From the NCBI GenBank assembly GCA_947579665.1, contig OX388343.1, forward strand, positions 86,346,254 through 86,410,253: a DNA stretch of 64,000 bases, given 5' to 3'. A model generated the notes under the pieces. It did not search any database. It had not been told where the DNA came from and worked only from the letters and a program-made list of their open reading frames with translations. The DNA comes from Sympetrum striolatum. Taxonomy: Eukaryota; Arthropoda; Insecta; Odonata; Libellulidae. The position numbers and the translations under genes are program-made. This document shows positions 48,260-61,133 of this stretch, piece after piece (position 1 is the first letter of the stretch; each line of letters begins with the position of its first letter).

Positions 48260-49420
48260 GGGATTAGCAACCAAAAAACGACAAAAATACCGTTGAATAG
48301 GGAATTTTAATAGACGTGAACCTACCGAAAGGTATTTATGTATGTATATCATAATAAATCAAGAAATGAAGAATATTTCAAAGTTAGAACTACTTTAGAA
48401 CTAAAAGGAAAGAATAGACCTTGCGATTCATCAGAAAGAGTGATTCCTATAATGGCGTTGGGCAACACAAACGTCAAGGAAACTGATGAGCACGCTCATG
48501 CATGTACCCCGTGACGGATAAGAGCGGGTAGACAGCAGAATTAAAAGGTCCAATGAACTCGAACCATTAATAGGCGACGCCAGAATCGATGCTCTTACTA
48601 CGTGTCCCAACTTTAATGCCCTCTGACTATCGCGGCCCTAGTTGGCCCAAACGAGGCCCTTTTTTAGTAAAAGTGCTCATTTCTTTCGGATTAAACCCAG
48701 GGTAATATTTGCGATTTATTTCGGCTGCACACGACGGAACGAGAGGGTCGCAATTATTCCGTCCGGAGGTGATGACCGAACGCAACTAATTCTTCTTTTC
48801 GTCCCGCGTCCTCTTCTTTCCTCTTTGAGCGACCGCTACGTGATGAGGGCGCACCCGAGCGACCGCGAACTGCAATTTCCGCATGTCCTCGCATCCCTAA
48901 GCCACGCCTAACGAGTAAGTACGACTAACAAGCGTTGCGTTTCATTTCCATGGTGATGAATGGGTTTATAAAAGAATATGAGTAACGAAAACAAAAAAAT
49001 TATCCGAATACCTTCGTGAATTATCGCCTGAAAGGGGTATCTACGTCGCATTCCATAAGGGAATGGTCGGCAGATACCGAATGATGCCCTGTTATCCCGC
49101 AGAAAGCTAAAATTACTTAAAAAAGGCAATCGATTCTTATTAATTGCATAGCTTCGGTTTTTTGACTACGCAATAATTTTCTTAACTTAAGATAATTACA
49201 AGAATATTATTTCAGGCATTTTTCAATCATAATATTTCATGGTTATTCGGTACAATTAATTAACCGTATTTAATAATTAAAGGTATCACTTTCAAAGCTT
49301 ACATAAACGTTTCCATAAGCTATAAAGTACAATATAATTACAATGAAACAACGCAATCATAGTTATCTGAATTCAAACATAGTAGCATAGTGGGCTGAAA
49401 TCGAAATTAGCCGGAAATTG
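48260..49420. other. Sequence without a recognised gene
   Basis: 48520-48910 is GC-richer with an 89-codon frame of no recognisable content. The remainder is AT-rich. Confidence 0.4.
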
Positions 49421-49424
49421 GGTC

Positions 49425-50535
49425 AAAAATGTTTTTTTTTAGAGTGGAACTTGAAACTTCGCTTTGTTATTGAAAAAAGTGGAATTTTACGTTTCCGTAC
49501 ATCGTTTCTTAATATTACTAGGCGTCAAAAAGATACAGAGAGTCCAACTTGAGAAATTTAGATAGAAAATGAGAATTTCGGATTTTTCGCAGAAATATTC
49601 AAGTTTGTTGATTTATAGAGACTTTCAAGAAAAATTGTTGGTAAAAACAACGATGCAGCAATCTAGCATAGCTTACTATCTTTTGATACGTTGAATTTTC
49701 TGCGCTAAAATATGAGTATTTGCTCATTTAAAGTAACAAAATCGCGGACACTATTTTCGGCCAAATTTTTAGATAAAGTAAGGAAAACAAATAGGTAAAC
49801 GGTAATGGACTATCAAGTGCTTTATGCCACGTCAATTTACTAGGCCTTTTGATAATGAATCTTAAGAAACTGATTCAATCCGCCAGCTACCCGGGGATTG
49901 CGGTGGATTTTTCGTAAGCGCTTCTCGGTCCGGCTCGGCGACATAGAAATCCCCTAACCCAGTTTAGCTGACTTTTTAGTAGTGTAGACAATCAGTCACA
50001 TTCATGTTAAATTCTTGCTAAACACATTAAATACTTGTGTTAAGATAATTTAAGACAGGATTTGGATACATCTACCGCACGAAATGGACGATGAATTGAG
50101 AAAATTTTACATTTTACTGAAATGTGCCCGTATTTTAATTTTAATTGTAAAACAAACTTGTCACGATGTTTTTATTCTCTGTATTCGTCGAAAATATGGT
50201 TGGTAGAAATTACGTGGAGAAATGTTCACTTTAGCCGACCCTCATGTTACTGTCTCGGAACTAAGTCTATGACTCTCAAGCACTTTGTTAACGTTTTCTT
50301 GCATCCACTCATTAGCTAGGATTATTTGGAAGCAACCTCTGGTTTAAATATAAATCAATGAGCTTGAATATCTCTTCGAAAAATCCGAGACTCTGTAAAA
50401 CTTTCTCAACTTTGACTCCCTGTATCTTTTTGACGCCTATCAATGTTAAAAAACTACAAACGGAAACATAAAATTCGATCTTTCTGCAAAACCTATGCGA
50501 AATTTCCAGTTCCGCACTTAAAGAAAACATTTTTA
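49425..50535. repeat. Pair of ~190-bp inverted repeats separated by ~730 bp
   Basis: The left arm (49425-49618) and reverse complement of the right arm (50349-50535) share an ordered series of blocks: AAAATGTTTT, 'gaattttacgtttccgt/gaattttatgtttccgt', GGCGTCAAAAAGATACAG, 'gagtccaacttgagaaa/gagtcaaagttgagaaa', 'tcggatttttcg', 'atattcaag' and 'ttgatttata'. Identity looks near 80%. Sequence beyond the arms is unrelated, so these are two opposed copies of a fragment or the long inverted ends of a DNA element. A transcript across them could fold into long double-stranded RNA. No target duplication was found. Confidence 0.75.
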
Positions 50536-50539
50536 TAAT

Positions 50540-52450
50540 TATAAATTAAAAATTAATATTAGTACAGTCCACGTTCAAAATCTCTACCACTTCTGGCTTG
50601 AATTCTTCCATATCTCTTTTGATTTGCCCATTAAAATTCTCCATCGCAAAGAGCCATCAAAACCTTTAAGTTTCCGGAGTTTTAATGGGCGATTCCGTAA
50701 TTTTCTTTAATAGGGCAATCGACTTAAGTCTCTTTTGTGGTCTTTTTCCTCCGTATGATTAAACGATTCCGTTAAAATTTTCAGAAAGTTGCTGGTTTGA
50801 CATAAGCATCAACTAAATTCAATGGAGGTAGTAGTGGTATATGATCACAATCAGCACCAACGACAAAAGTTCACGCACTCGTACAGAAAAATCTGAATGA
50901 ACCATCAAATCCACACATTAGAATGCGAAGATGCGAATAACTTTTTTATCCAGCTTATGCAATAGAAATTCTTAATGGGATCCGAATGAAAATTATTTCT
51001 CACTCGTATCATAAGAAAGAGTGATTATAAAAAAGCAAGCTAAAATTGAAGCCCGTTATTTAATGACCATAAGTTTTTCTACGACTCCTCCTGGCTTTCG
51101 TATTTTAACTCTTAAGGACTTAAATTCACTCATATTCTTTCAACTTAAAGAAAAGAAGTACCACATGTGTTATAGTAATAATTAGGGTACAATACGGCCG
51201 TTCCGAGAGTGCAAAAGCACTAGGAATTCTCGCTTCCATGAATACCACGACCAAATTTTTGTTAAATATACTTTTTTATGAAGTATTCAAACGAAAAAAA
51301 TATCCAAAAAAGGAAGTGCACACAAAGAGGGACAAAGAACTTCCGGGTAGAAAAAACGCCTCCAACTTATTTTAATCTCACGCCGGAGGTAGGGGTAGAG
51401 TTATTTTAACATTTCATTTGTTTCGGAGGATAAAAATGAGCACCAAAGGAAGGAGAAAGGGGATATGGAGATTTCCAAGGAATGGTCGAGAAGGACTGCT
51501 GGGACTGGAGAAAGCGATATAAAAAGGGAGTGGACGATGTTCGTGCAATAATGGGGGGTTCGCGTTGTGAGGTATGATTAGTTGGCAAGGCACTTTTTGG
51601 GATCCCTTTGTTTCCTTTATGCACATTCACGCCGAAACGTTTTTTAACTGTTTATCAAATGCGCCTTCCTTTTGTCGGTTTCTCTCTCGCTTTGAATTTC
51701 CAACGGGACCCCACAGTTAAATTTGTAGTCGGGCCATCTGACCTAATTTCCCTGTGTTTTCTGAGCCTGGATGCTTTCCTCTTCAAATACGTGATATTTT
51801 ATATCCGCGAGATATTTTTAATGGTCAAACTATAGATGTATATTTGAAAATATAGGAAGAGATTCCGCATGCTGCAATTAAAGAGAATTTCAGATTAGGT
51901 CTCCATGGGTTCCAATAGTCCACTTTACAGCAATAAAATGTGCACTTGTTTCGAAGCAAAAATAAAATTATAAAAATAGTAACCGATCTTTTTACCTGCA
52001 TTTTTAAGTTAGCACAAAAAAATGGGACGAAATTACAATTATTCGTCTCATAAAGTTAGATTGTAAGTAGATAAGTAACCAAAGAGAATATATACTCTTT
52101 CTCTCTCTCTCCACTACCATCCCATTAATTTGCATTCTAATTATTAAATTATGAAAAGGTGCTGATTTCAAGTAAGAATAGCGGTTTTCCAGCTTGGGAT
52201 ATTTTTTCCCTTCATCCTTGACCCAGAAAACTTTTCAATTTTGGTGAGAAAACCCTCTTGAAATGTATATGTAAAAACTAAATTAATTAACACGAACTAC
52301 GGAAAGTCTTAGCTTGGGACTTTAACTTCTTTACTGAACCAAAAAATTTAATTATTCCGAACCCAATAGTTATAACAATCAATGATATTATATTCCTATT
52401 TATATCAAAAGTCGATTAAGACTTTATAATCTATCATAGATGGCTGAACT
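50540..52450. other. Sequence without a recognised gene
   Basis: A purine-rich patch lies at 51420-51550, a short CT run at 52098-52113. There are no coding or transposon hallmarks. Confidence 0.4.
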
Positions 52451-52454
52451 TTAT

Positions 52455-52640
52455 GGCATTATCATTATTGATTTATTTATTTAATCTGTGCGCTGCAAGT
52501 TGGTGTGATTACCAGGTGGCAATGGTTGAGGGGGATATAACAATACAAGTCTGTCCGGCATTCTCATAAGGACGGGAGGGATACCCCTCCAAAAACCTCC
52601 CGTGAGGTATTATCATATACCATTATGACAAACATTATAA
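52455..52640 (-). mobile_element. LINE 3' UTR remnant
   Basis: On the minus strand, 'aggtttttggaggggtatcc' then 'ctcccgtccttatgagaatg' leads through 'ccacctggtaatcacacc' to a TTAAATAAATAAAT tail at about 52480. The G-rich then C-rich arrangement resembles the 3' UTR of the LINE at 20415-20520 ('aggttttcgggggttttcct'), suggesting related families. No coding part is retained. Confidence 0.5.
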
Positions 52641-52644
52641 AAAA

Positions 52645-54890
52645 ATACTTTGTGATTCGAAGTTTTTCTTTATCTTTTAATTAATTATTTGACGGTAATT
52701 TCATGGAATGCAAAGTCTTCATATCCTCGATATAACTGAATAAATTCGAAAAATAGTATAATGAAGAGTATAAAAGTACGTAACCATATCATAAGTTAAG
52801 GGCAAGAGCGACATACTTACTATTCATTATAGCTGATAGAATCAAAACTAACAAATATCCTTAAATGCACTCCCTGCAAATGTGGTTATATTCCGTTAAA
52901 AATTGGAAAAAAATCATTTCTGAGCGAATTAATGCTTCCGAGAGAACTCTCGTTTCAAATCATTCTCGAAACTAACTCCTTCAATGAAACGCCCAGCTGC
53001 CGATGACGTTTTTGTGGGAAATTTTCCAGCATTCATTGGATTGAAAGCGCTAATTTATGGTCTTTGTAAATCTGCTGGTGCGGCGGATGAGGGTCGGTTG
53101 CGGGCGCAGGTCGCCTATAGAAGGACCTCCAGGTCATAGGTCGTTGAGTTTGGCCGTTTTCACGAGATGTCGATTAATACGCCTTGGGAGTTCTCAATTT
53201 TCCGATAGCGCGCAATGAACTTGACCAGGCAATCAAAGGCAAAACAGTCATTCGCATGGAAACTTATTTGGGGGTGCGCCGGAAATTTTAAAGAGCTAAT
53301 CGTTTTTCGAACTCATACTGAGAATTTGTCTTGAATCCACCCGATGGAAGAAGGAATTGCGATTTCAAAGGCTGATTAGATTTCTCAGGTGGGAAATTTA
53401 ACGCTCTACCAGCATCGAAACATTCCTTACAAGTGTTAATTATCAAAGCATTTCATTGCGAGACCATGCACATCGTATGGTGATGTAGGTGTCATTTCTA
53501 AGTCCATGCAGAAATACGATTTGTGTGTCAATTCAATTCATGAGTATAAATTGTGGAATGGATGCGTATGCTGACTACTAGTCAGAATAATAGCGCTGAG
53601 ATATGTAAACCCGTTTCGGAAATCCATCCAAATCTAATGTAAACGGAGTAATAAAAGCAAAATTTGTGTTTATTAGATGGAATACAAGACAAGGAAAATT
53701 TCAATTTCATTCCATAAAATTAGATATTTCCCTGGATATTAAATAGCAAAACTTCCAAAATCAAATAAAGTTAGAATGGAATTGACAAGCGAAAAATAAC
53801 TATTGCTTGATATCTCTGAATTGTACCTGAAAATTAAACCACAATAATAACTTAGTGATACGCGCAACCATAACTAACCGAGAATGCTAAAAAATAGGGG
53901 CCCAGTTTTGGAGAAATTATATTATCGTCAAGTAAGATATTTTTTTATTCTGTAGAATTTATACACATTTCATACTTGAAAATGTGTAAAATCGATATCA
54001 CCGAATAGGGGCCTAGGATATTCATTTAACCAATACCTCATTTTGCATCTAAATATTATCAAGAAAAAACTTGTTAGAAAACTTTGCCTCAGGCGTCTGA
54101 ACTCGGTTATTTACCATATTGTCTTCACAATCTTGCAAAAATGTTTCAAATTACAAAATTTTAATTCAGCATGGGTCAAACCCCAAGAAAATGCGTAGTA
54201 AAAATATCTTAACTGTGACAAGCTACAGTGAACTAACTTTACTAAAACTTTTTCGCAGAACAAAGAAACCGAAATAAGATATCTCTATACATGCCTTCCA
54301 AAATATTTTTCCAACTTTTCGGTAATCAATATGCAATAACATAATACTGAAAATGTGACGAATGTACGAAAATATATTTGGTTTGGTATTTATCATCAGA
54401 TACTTCATCGCTACTCGAAAACATTTCCTTCAGCATACTGCCAGCAGTTCTCAAATAAGTTCTCAAGTAATAACCATGTTACTGTAGGAATCTTTCTTCA
54501 TAACATCAGGTATTCGGGACAGCGAGTACTAAATTTCCACTCGTCCAATCTCCGTCGGGCTTCCTGCCTCATTTTGTCCTTCTCGTGTAATATGTTTCCT
54601 CCATCTCTGAAATCATCAGATTTACGCTTCCAGCAATATGTGAATCCTCTTACCGAGTGAGAGAGATGAATTATTCCACTCCACATCTTTGAAAAATGTA
54701 GAGCTTCCTCATTATGAAAACTTCAAATCTAAATATTCTAAAATTACAGGTTACAACATTTTTCAGCACGTGTACGAAGAACAAAATATAAAAATATAGT
54801 TAATAAACCCTATTTTTTTATAAATTCCACGGAGGAAGGCGTAATTTTGTGGAATCCCATCTTCGATAAAATTGGAAATTGTTTCCTATA
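52645..54890. other. Sequence without a recognised gene
   Basis: 53000-53280 is GC-richer than the surrounding DNA. A 101-codon frame at 54355-54660 shows no known domain and overlaps an opposite-strand frame. Confidence 0.4.
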
Positions 54891-55042
54891 GTAATTCCCC
54901 GTAATACAAAATCTTAAATCCTCTTTCCCTCCCATTCCCCGTTGACCCATTCCATCCTTCCCCCTAACGGCAAATACCCTTGCACTGAAGACCCTTCTTC
55001 ACCGACTCCCCCTCCTTAGCCCTTCCTTTTGATCCTTCCTGT

Positions 55043-55135
55043 ATATAAAGGCTTCTGTGTAATGTCTCTATACCAGATTATGGCGATCATCCGCTGAAAC
55101 CGATCGTCTTGAAATAAAGCTGTGGAAAAAGTACA
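55043..55135 (+). mobile_element. Penelope-type terminal-repeat fragment with TATA-like box
   Basis: TATATAAA (55043-55050) is followed 23 nt later by 'ccagattatggcgatcatcc' and gctGAAACCGATCGTCTT, then 'gaaataaagctgtgg'. The stem GGCG/CGCT can pair with one G-U. The CTGANGA core is mutated to CAGATTA. The downstream 'GTCGTCTTGAAATAAAG...TGTGG' closely follows the other copies. A pyrimidine-rich stretch (54900-55040) precedes it. Confidence 0.55.
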
Positions 55136-55139
55136 ATCC

Positions 55140-56930
55140 TGTCTACCTTATTTTTATCCTATCTATTTAATTAATGGAATTAATCCAATTAATACATTCC
55201 TAATATTTCCTATTTTGTTCATTAGCTTTAATTACACATTCCATTAGTTTATAAATTCTTTGACTTCTCCATTTATTTATCATGCTCTGATTTTTGAATT
55301 GTAGTCAATATCAACTAGAACAATCTCTAGCCAATAATTCTTATGTTTTTCTAGAATAACAGGGGTGCTTCGCTTATGTGTCAGTGAGGAAAGCAAAGGC
55401 AAAATACCTCATTCCTCATCGTGCCTAGTAAGTATTCATTCCTCTTAAGAGTAAATTCCTCAAATGTTAGAGGGAGTGAGGAAGCAACAGGCCTTCGTGG
55501 AAAATACTTTACAGAAGGAATAATGGCATCGGATTATTTAATATATATTCGATTTCTGGGAATAGAAAGAGTTAATAGTTTGTTAAAAGAAGTATTCGTA
55601 ACATAGGCTGAGATCCCCTGGGAAGTGATTCGGCTTTAAAATGATATTCCATGTAAACCATAATACTTATGAGTGAAAATTCCTAAAAATAACAACATTG
55701 TTCAGTATAATTTGCAATGTTTAATTTATTTTAATAAATATCACACGTTATGTTCACCATCACGTTATTCACTTCATAAACTTTTGCTTATGACCGAAAA
55801 TAGGAAATATATCATGTTCATAATCGAATGGAACCAAGCAATTGTATTAAAGGATTCCAGCATAAAAGAAAATGAGAATACCATACGAAGCTCCCTTCTC
55901 AATATCGGAGGACTTTCGTTTTCGAAGAGGTTGAATGTCGATGGCGACGATGGAATCATACGATCAGAATGCAGCGACAGCCTTTCTTCAAATCCTCTAC
56001 CGCCGAGTTGTTAGGCTGAAGAATAGGTTACCCCACCTATTGAGGGTATCACTCAAGCGTTTAAGATCCGGGAACTTCAAAAGCGCGAGAGAAAGAGGCT
56101 GCGAGAATAACGCGAGGAAGGAAGGATTACGGAAGGGTCCTACTCCCAGGTGATGGCAGTTATTAAATTCCAGAAGGATGAGAAAAATCTCCCGGTGTTA
56201 GCGTAAAGCTCCAACGTAAATGGGAGAAAGAGGATTCCGTAGGTTGGGGTCGATAGGCGTTGTACAAGAAAAGATAAGAAGAAAGCGGAGGCGGATGCAT
56301 TATAGGAAGAAAGACACCTGCCACTATAAGGGCTTCTGGTTGACGTGCCCCCAATCGAATTGAAAGTGAACGTTCGGGCTTAACCTCGACGACGGGGAGT
56401 TTTAACTTGGAATGAACCCGTGGGCGAGGACTTAGTCGGTCAATGTCGGCATTCATCAGCAACAAGATTCAGTTCAGTGCCTCCAAGCACCACGGAATTT
56501 TCATGTATAAATATTTGATAGTTTTATCGATGAATGAGCACAATTACTCTATTATGGGTGAGGTATGTAAGCATTACTGGTCTGAGATGGAACAATTAAT
56601 GACCAACTAATGAATAAGTATTAATTGTAATGGCGATGAATAATTTATTTTAAACATTTCTGATGATTCACTCCACCCTTACTTGGAAAACAAAGTCAAA
56701 CTTACTATTGATCTTGCTTTAGGAAGAGAAAAAATCTGATGTGGCCAGCACATGACTTTCTCCATGTATAAGATGTAAATATTTACCTACGACAGTAATT
56801 TCGAACTCTATATTCAATCTAAACTTGGAAGATGAGTGATTAATTTATATATTATTATATTTTACGTTACAAACATTATAAATAATGTTTTTCGAGACAT
56901 GATCGATGAAAAACGATGAAATTGGCCTTT
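55140..56930. other. Sequence without a recognised gene
   Basis: Frames at 55673-56014 (113 codons) and 56163-56465 (minus, 100 codons) have no recognisable content. 55980-56440 is GC-richer. Confidence 0.4.
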
Positions 56931-56944
56931 CGCCCATAGAGCCG

Positions 56945-57590
56945 AGAGCGCCCGCCAAGTACATAATCATCAACTTCCAGTTTATCAGTATTTCATGAAT
57001 AACTCCTAAACAATCAGTGATTAAAAAAAATGTTTCATACAAAAGTTATAGTAAATATTATTTTCTAAAACGTTTATCAATAACAGTATATACGTAAATA
57101 TCATATTTATGGAGATATTTTGAAAACCGGAAGTTAGCTTTGAAGAATGAAGCTCGACTTCCGGTAAATCGATATACTCCAAAAACTAATCAGCTCTAAC
57201 GACACCATTCAAAGTACTATATATGAAATTTGGTGTTGATACAACGAATGGTTTTAATGTTAGAGCGCCCACAAAGTACATAATCAGCTACTTCCGGTTT
57301 ATCAGTATTTCACGAATAACTCCTAATCAACTGGTGATAGAAAAATATATTTAATACAAAAGTTATAGTAAATTACATTTCTAAAACTTTTATAAGGCAT
57401 ACAATATACCTATATATCATATTTATGGAGATATATTGATAACCGGAAATGAGCTTTGATGAATGAAGCTCGACTTCCGGTTAACCGATTTACTCCAAAA
57501 ACTAATCAACTGTGACAGCACACACCACAGTACTATATATGAAGTTTGGTATTGATACGACTAATAGTTTTTTCTTTAGAGCGCCCACAA
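56945..57590. repeat. Tandem repeat, two units of ~316 bp and the start of a third, each with a palindrome
   Basis: Units begin at AGAGCGCCC at 56945, 57262 and 57578 (spacings 317 and 316). They share 'agtacataatcatc/agtacataatcagc', 'tttatcagtatttca', 'acaaaagttatagtaaat', 'catatttatggagatat', 'ctccaaaaactaatca' and 'actatatatgaa'. Each complete unit contains an imperfect palindrome, ACCGGAAGTTAGCTT...AAGCTCGACTTCCGGT at 57126-57165 and its equivalent at 57441-57482. The third unit breaks after 14 bases into a CA microsatellite. Confidence 0.9.
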
Positions 57591-57608
57591 GCACACACAC
57601 ACATACAG

Positions 57609-57640
<32 letters not shown>

Positions 57641-57646
57641 ACACAG
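57591..57646. repeat. (CA)n microsatellite
   Basis: An interrupted run of about 25 CA units starts directly after the truncated third repeat unit. The minus-strand Cys/Val-rich frame across it is an artefact. Confidence 0.95.
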
Positions 57647-57780
57647 CCATCATTCCGAAAATAGTCAAAACGTGTTCTAGGGACCCCAAAACATGTATTT
57701 CCGTTGAAATCTCGAAGTCGATTTTTTTCATGAAAACAATACTTTTTCTATACTTCGTATATGGAGAAAGTAAAAATACC
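57647..57780. repeat. Probable continuation of the 57-kb repeat
   Basis: 'tcgatttttttcatgaaaac' then 'ctatacttcgtatatggaga' has the look of dispersed repeat sequence. Its link to the tandem unit is inferred only from adjacency. Confidence 0.3.
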
Positions 57781-57784
57781 TGAT

Positions 57785-60700
57785 AAATATACTTTATGTA
57801 TGACAATTTTAATTAGGAAATGTAAAATAATTACAATGATAATTTGGAAGTGGTTACGATGGTAATTTTTTGTTTCAGTAATTGGTCTCATAGGAAGTAG
57901 TGAAGTGTATGTGTGTAAAGATGAAGTAAAGATGGCCTCTTTCATTCCCGGCCAATTAACTGAAAATGCAATAATCTAGGTAGAGTTGTTCTTTGCTTTT
58001 CATTTCAGTGCGACCAAAAGAAAATTTTACCTCTGGGAATTTGTCGACGTGAAAGCCGGCAAAAGTTCAGTGGGCTACTAGGTTATAGATTTGTTCAAAT
58101 CGAATATCAAAATTTAGAAAGAAAATGCCTATGAAAATCTGGAATACGATCCTTCGTTTACTCAAGAATTTTTAAACCCATGGCAGTCTCTACCAGTTAT
58201 TTTCACACTCATGAATTACAGTCCATTCTGGAATATTTTTGAGCTTGAAATATTCGCGAAACAAATCTTAAGTGGATAAGAAAAATTTCTGCTATTTCAG
58301 CATTTCAAAATATTTAGCCCCCTAGAAACCTTTTTAAGGCTGACTTTCTTTGATTCAAGTTTTACTAGAGTAAAATCCTCTATTTATCTCTTAAAGAAAT
58401 TGGCATATTTCTAGCGGCGCAACTCTCGAAATCCCATTAGTAAATGGATGGATATGCACGGCAAAACTTGTCCAGCGCTGAGATCACAAACTGAATTTAC
58501 TTCTCCCCTAATTCTGGATTTATGGAAAATTTCGGATGGGAAATAAGACAGGAGAGACGTGGGGCAGCAGGAGAATAGGCAAGAAATGCAGTCTTTTCTC
58601 CGTTCTGCAAGCGACATGTCCCCGTTGAACTTGGGTACGAGCCGCGAATGTAAGAGTCTGTCACCCGAACGCTCCCAGACACAGAACCGATATAGCACAA
58701 GACGGTGCATCCTCCGAAACGTATAACTTAATTCCCAGTGGTACGGATCTTCGAAGATAGCACTGCATCAAAAATTGGATTCTGTGGGAAACGTATAGCT
58801 AGAGTTTTTCTTTCCGATATATGGACTGCGTCAAATGTCGATACCTTTGAAATTCTACTACTTTTTAATCGAATTTGCGCGTAAAAATTAAATCAAAATT
58901 GAAGTATTGTTGCACGAGGAATAAAGTAATATTTTGTCGATATTTAGTGTTATGAATTTAAATCCAAATCATAGCATCCAAATCCGTCCGCTTTAATCGT
59001 TTAACATCATCAATTGACCGAAGTTATGGAGAACTTATAAATATTTATTGATCGATTTCAAATATATGTTTATCTGTAAAAATACGATGTACAAGAAAAC
59101 TTTGTAACTTTTTTTTTGATATTTATTATCTTTTAAGGAATAAATCGAAACGAAACAGGAAAGAAATTATATTCTCATCGTGAGAAAAAAAGAAATTCTA
59201 AAAAGATAAATATTTCTCAAAGAAATCAAACAGCAAAATTTTAAAAAAATAAATATCAAACTGAATGAGTTTCATCAATGTCACTAAATAAACATTATCA
59301 ATAACGAAGAATCGTATCAATAACTTACGATAGTTTTAGAATAATCAATGACATATGAATTGTGACTTAGGAGTGAGCTAATTGTTAAGTGTGGATTCGT
59401 TCGAATAATTTGAGTATCGTAAATAGAAATCTTCGAATTCTAGAACATGCTATCAGTCAATTCCGTAAAAGCTCCTGTTAATCACAAATTAGATTAAGTT
59501 TTATTTGTACATTTCATATTCTGCAGGGAAGATTTCGCATTTGCATCGAGTGGTTATTTGCTGTCGTGTCGCAAATTATGACAATTTTATCAATAATCAG
59601 CATAAACTTTGTGTTGATATGACATCTTTAATAAGTGAAAACTCAAACCCTATAGCACGAATTCTCACAGTCAATACAACAAACCATGTGTAGAACCTTT
59701 CTAAATCCTGATGCCCCAAATCCGTATAAACATTGATATCTACATATTCTTCTGTAGGGCTATTCTCCTACTGAGTAAAATTTTCACTTCTAAAAATTCC
59801 GTAAATAGCAAGCTCTCTGAAAGTTCAGAAATAATATTCACTAAACATGATAAAATATCTTAGAATCTCAAGCAAGGAAATGCATTTAACTGTCCATCAA
59901 AGTCCATACCAATGGACTTTTCCATTTTATATTTCATATCAGATTATTAAATTGTAAAGAAATATTTTTCAAAGGGATCAATTTGGATTATAGCTGACAA
60001 TTTTGAGCTGTTAAGTTACTTTTATAAAATACCATAAATGTGCTCAACCTTATTTGATATTCCCATACCCTCCAAGGTTAGAGAATTCATTCTTTGTTTT
60101 TTGCATACTTGTCAATGAAATCCGATTTTAGCGACCACGATCGTGGGGAATTTCCCTTACATATTTCTACGCCACATTTACATTTCTTTTCATCTCATCC
60201 TCATGTTCTGACACAGCGGAATGTTACTAACAAGATATTGCCTTTCTCCTTGCGGTCGATTAATACATTTAACCCGTCATGGTAGTGCAAGGAGCTATGT
60301 TATCTTATACTGCTCCCAATCGATAGCCATTTACATAACATACATAACTCCTTCCATCACTGATCAATTCTGCCTTCAAAATAAATAATAGATGAAATGA
60401 TGTATCAAATTGTTACTCCTACTAAAGTACTATCATAAAATTTTGGATAGGGGTAAAACTTAGGACATAAAATAGTTTATTACCAATTTCGAATCGCAAT
60501 TCCATGTCAATCAAACGAATCCAAAAATAAAAATTAATTGCATGCGATAATTGAATTTTCTCATATGAATGCAGAACTAAACGAATAAAGATTTTTGATT
60601 AGCAGGTTAAAAGCGCAAAAACTAATATTACTTTGGTAAATTTTGCTTTGTTTCCAAATCCTGTATGTGGGAAAATATTGATAGCTTATATTCAATTACT

Positions 60701-61130
60701 GATGCGCTCATCCCACAAATTACTGCTTAAGAAAATAATTGCCATCGCAGTGATGAGATTGAAAATTTTAAATGATTGAGAGAAAATATAATTCCAAGAA
60801 ACAATTTTCAATATTCTGATAAGCTATCATCAACTTTAATAAGTACAGAAAACAAGTTCACAAAAATACAATATTTGCTTTATTCCAACTGCTTGATATT
60901 CCACCACAATCTTCACTTTCGTGCAAGCATAACATTTTCTTCGAATAACTGTTCAACCGAAATCATGCAAGTAATTCATAATGAATTAATGCTTAAATAT
61001 GCAGCCTAAAGCTCAGGTAATCAGTAAGTGGCTTGGAGCATGTGATGTATGACTTCATGAAGAACAGAAAAATTCCCAAATAAAACTACTTTTTACGAAA
61101 TATTTACTACAATAAGCACGGTCGTGAATA
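57785..61130. other. AT-rich sequence without a recognised gene
   Basis: The largest frame (58411-58710, minus, 99 codons) and its overlap have no recognisable content. No repeats or RNA genes noted. Confidence 0.4.
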
Positions 61131-61133
61131 TGA

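Noticed and set aside
57576..57806. Cys/Val-repeat frame on the minus strand
   Set aside because: It is the translation of the CA microsatellite.
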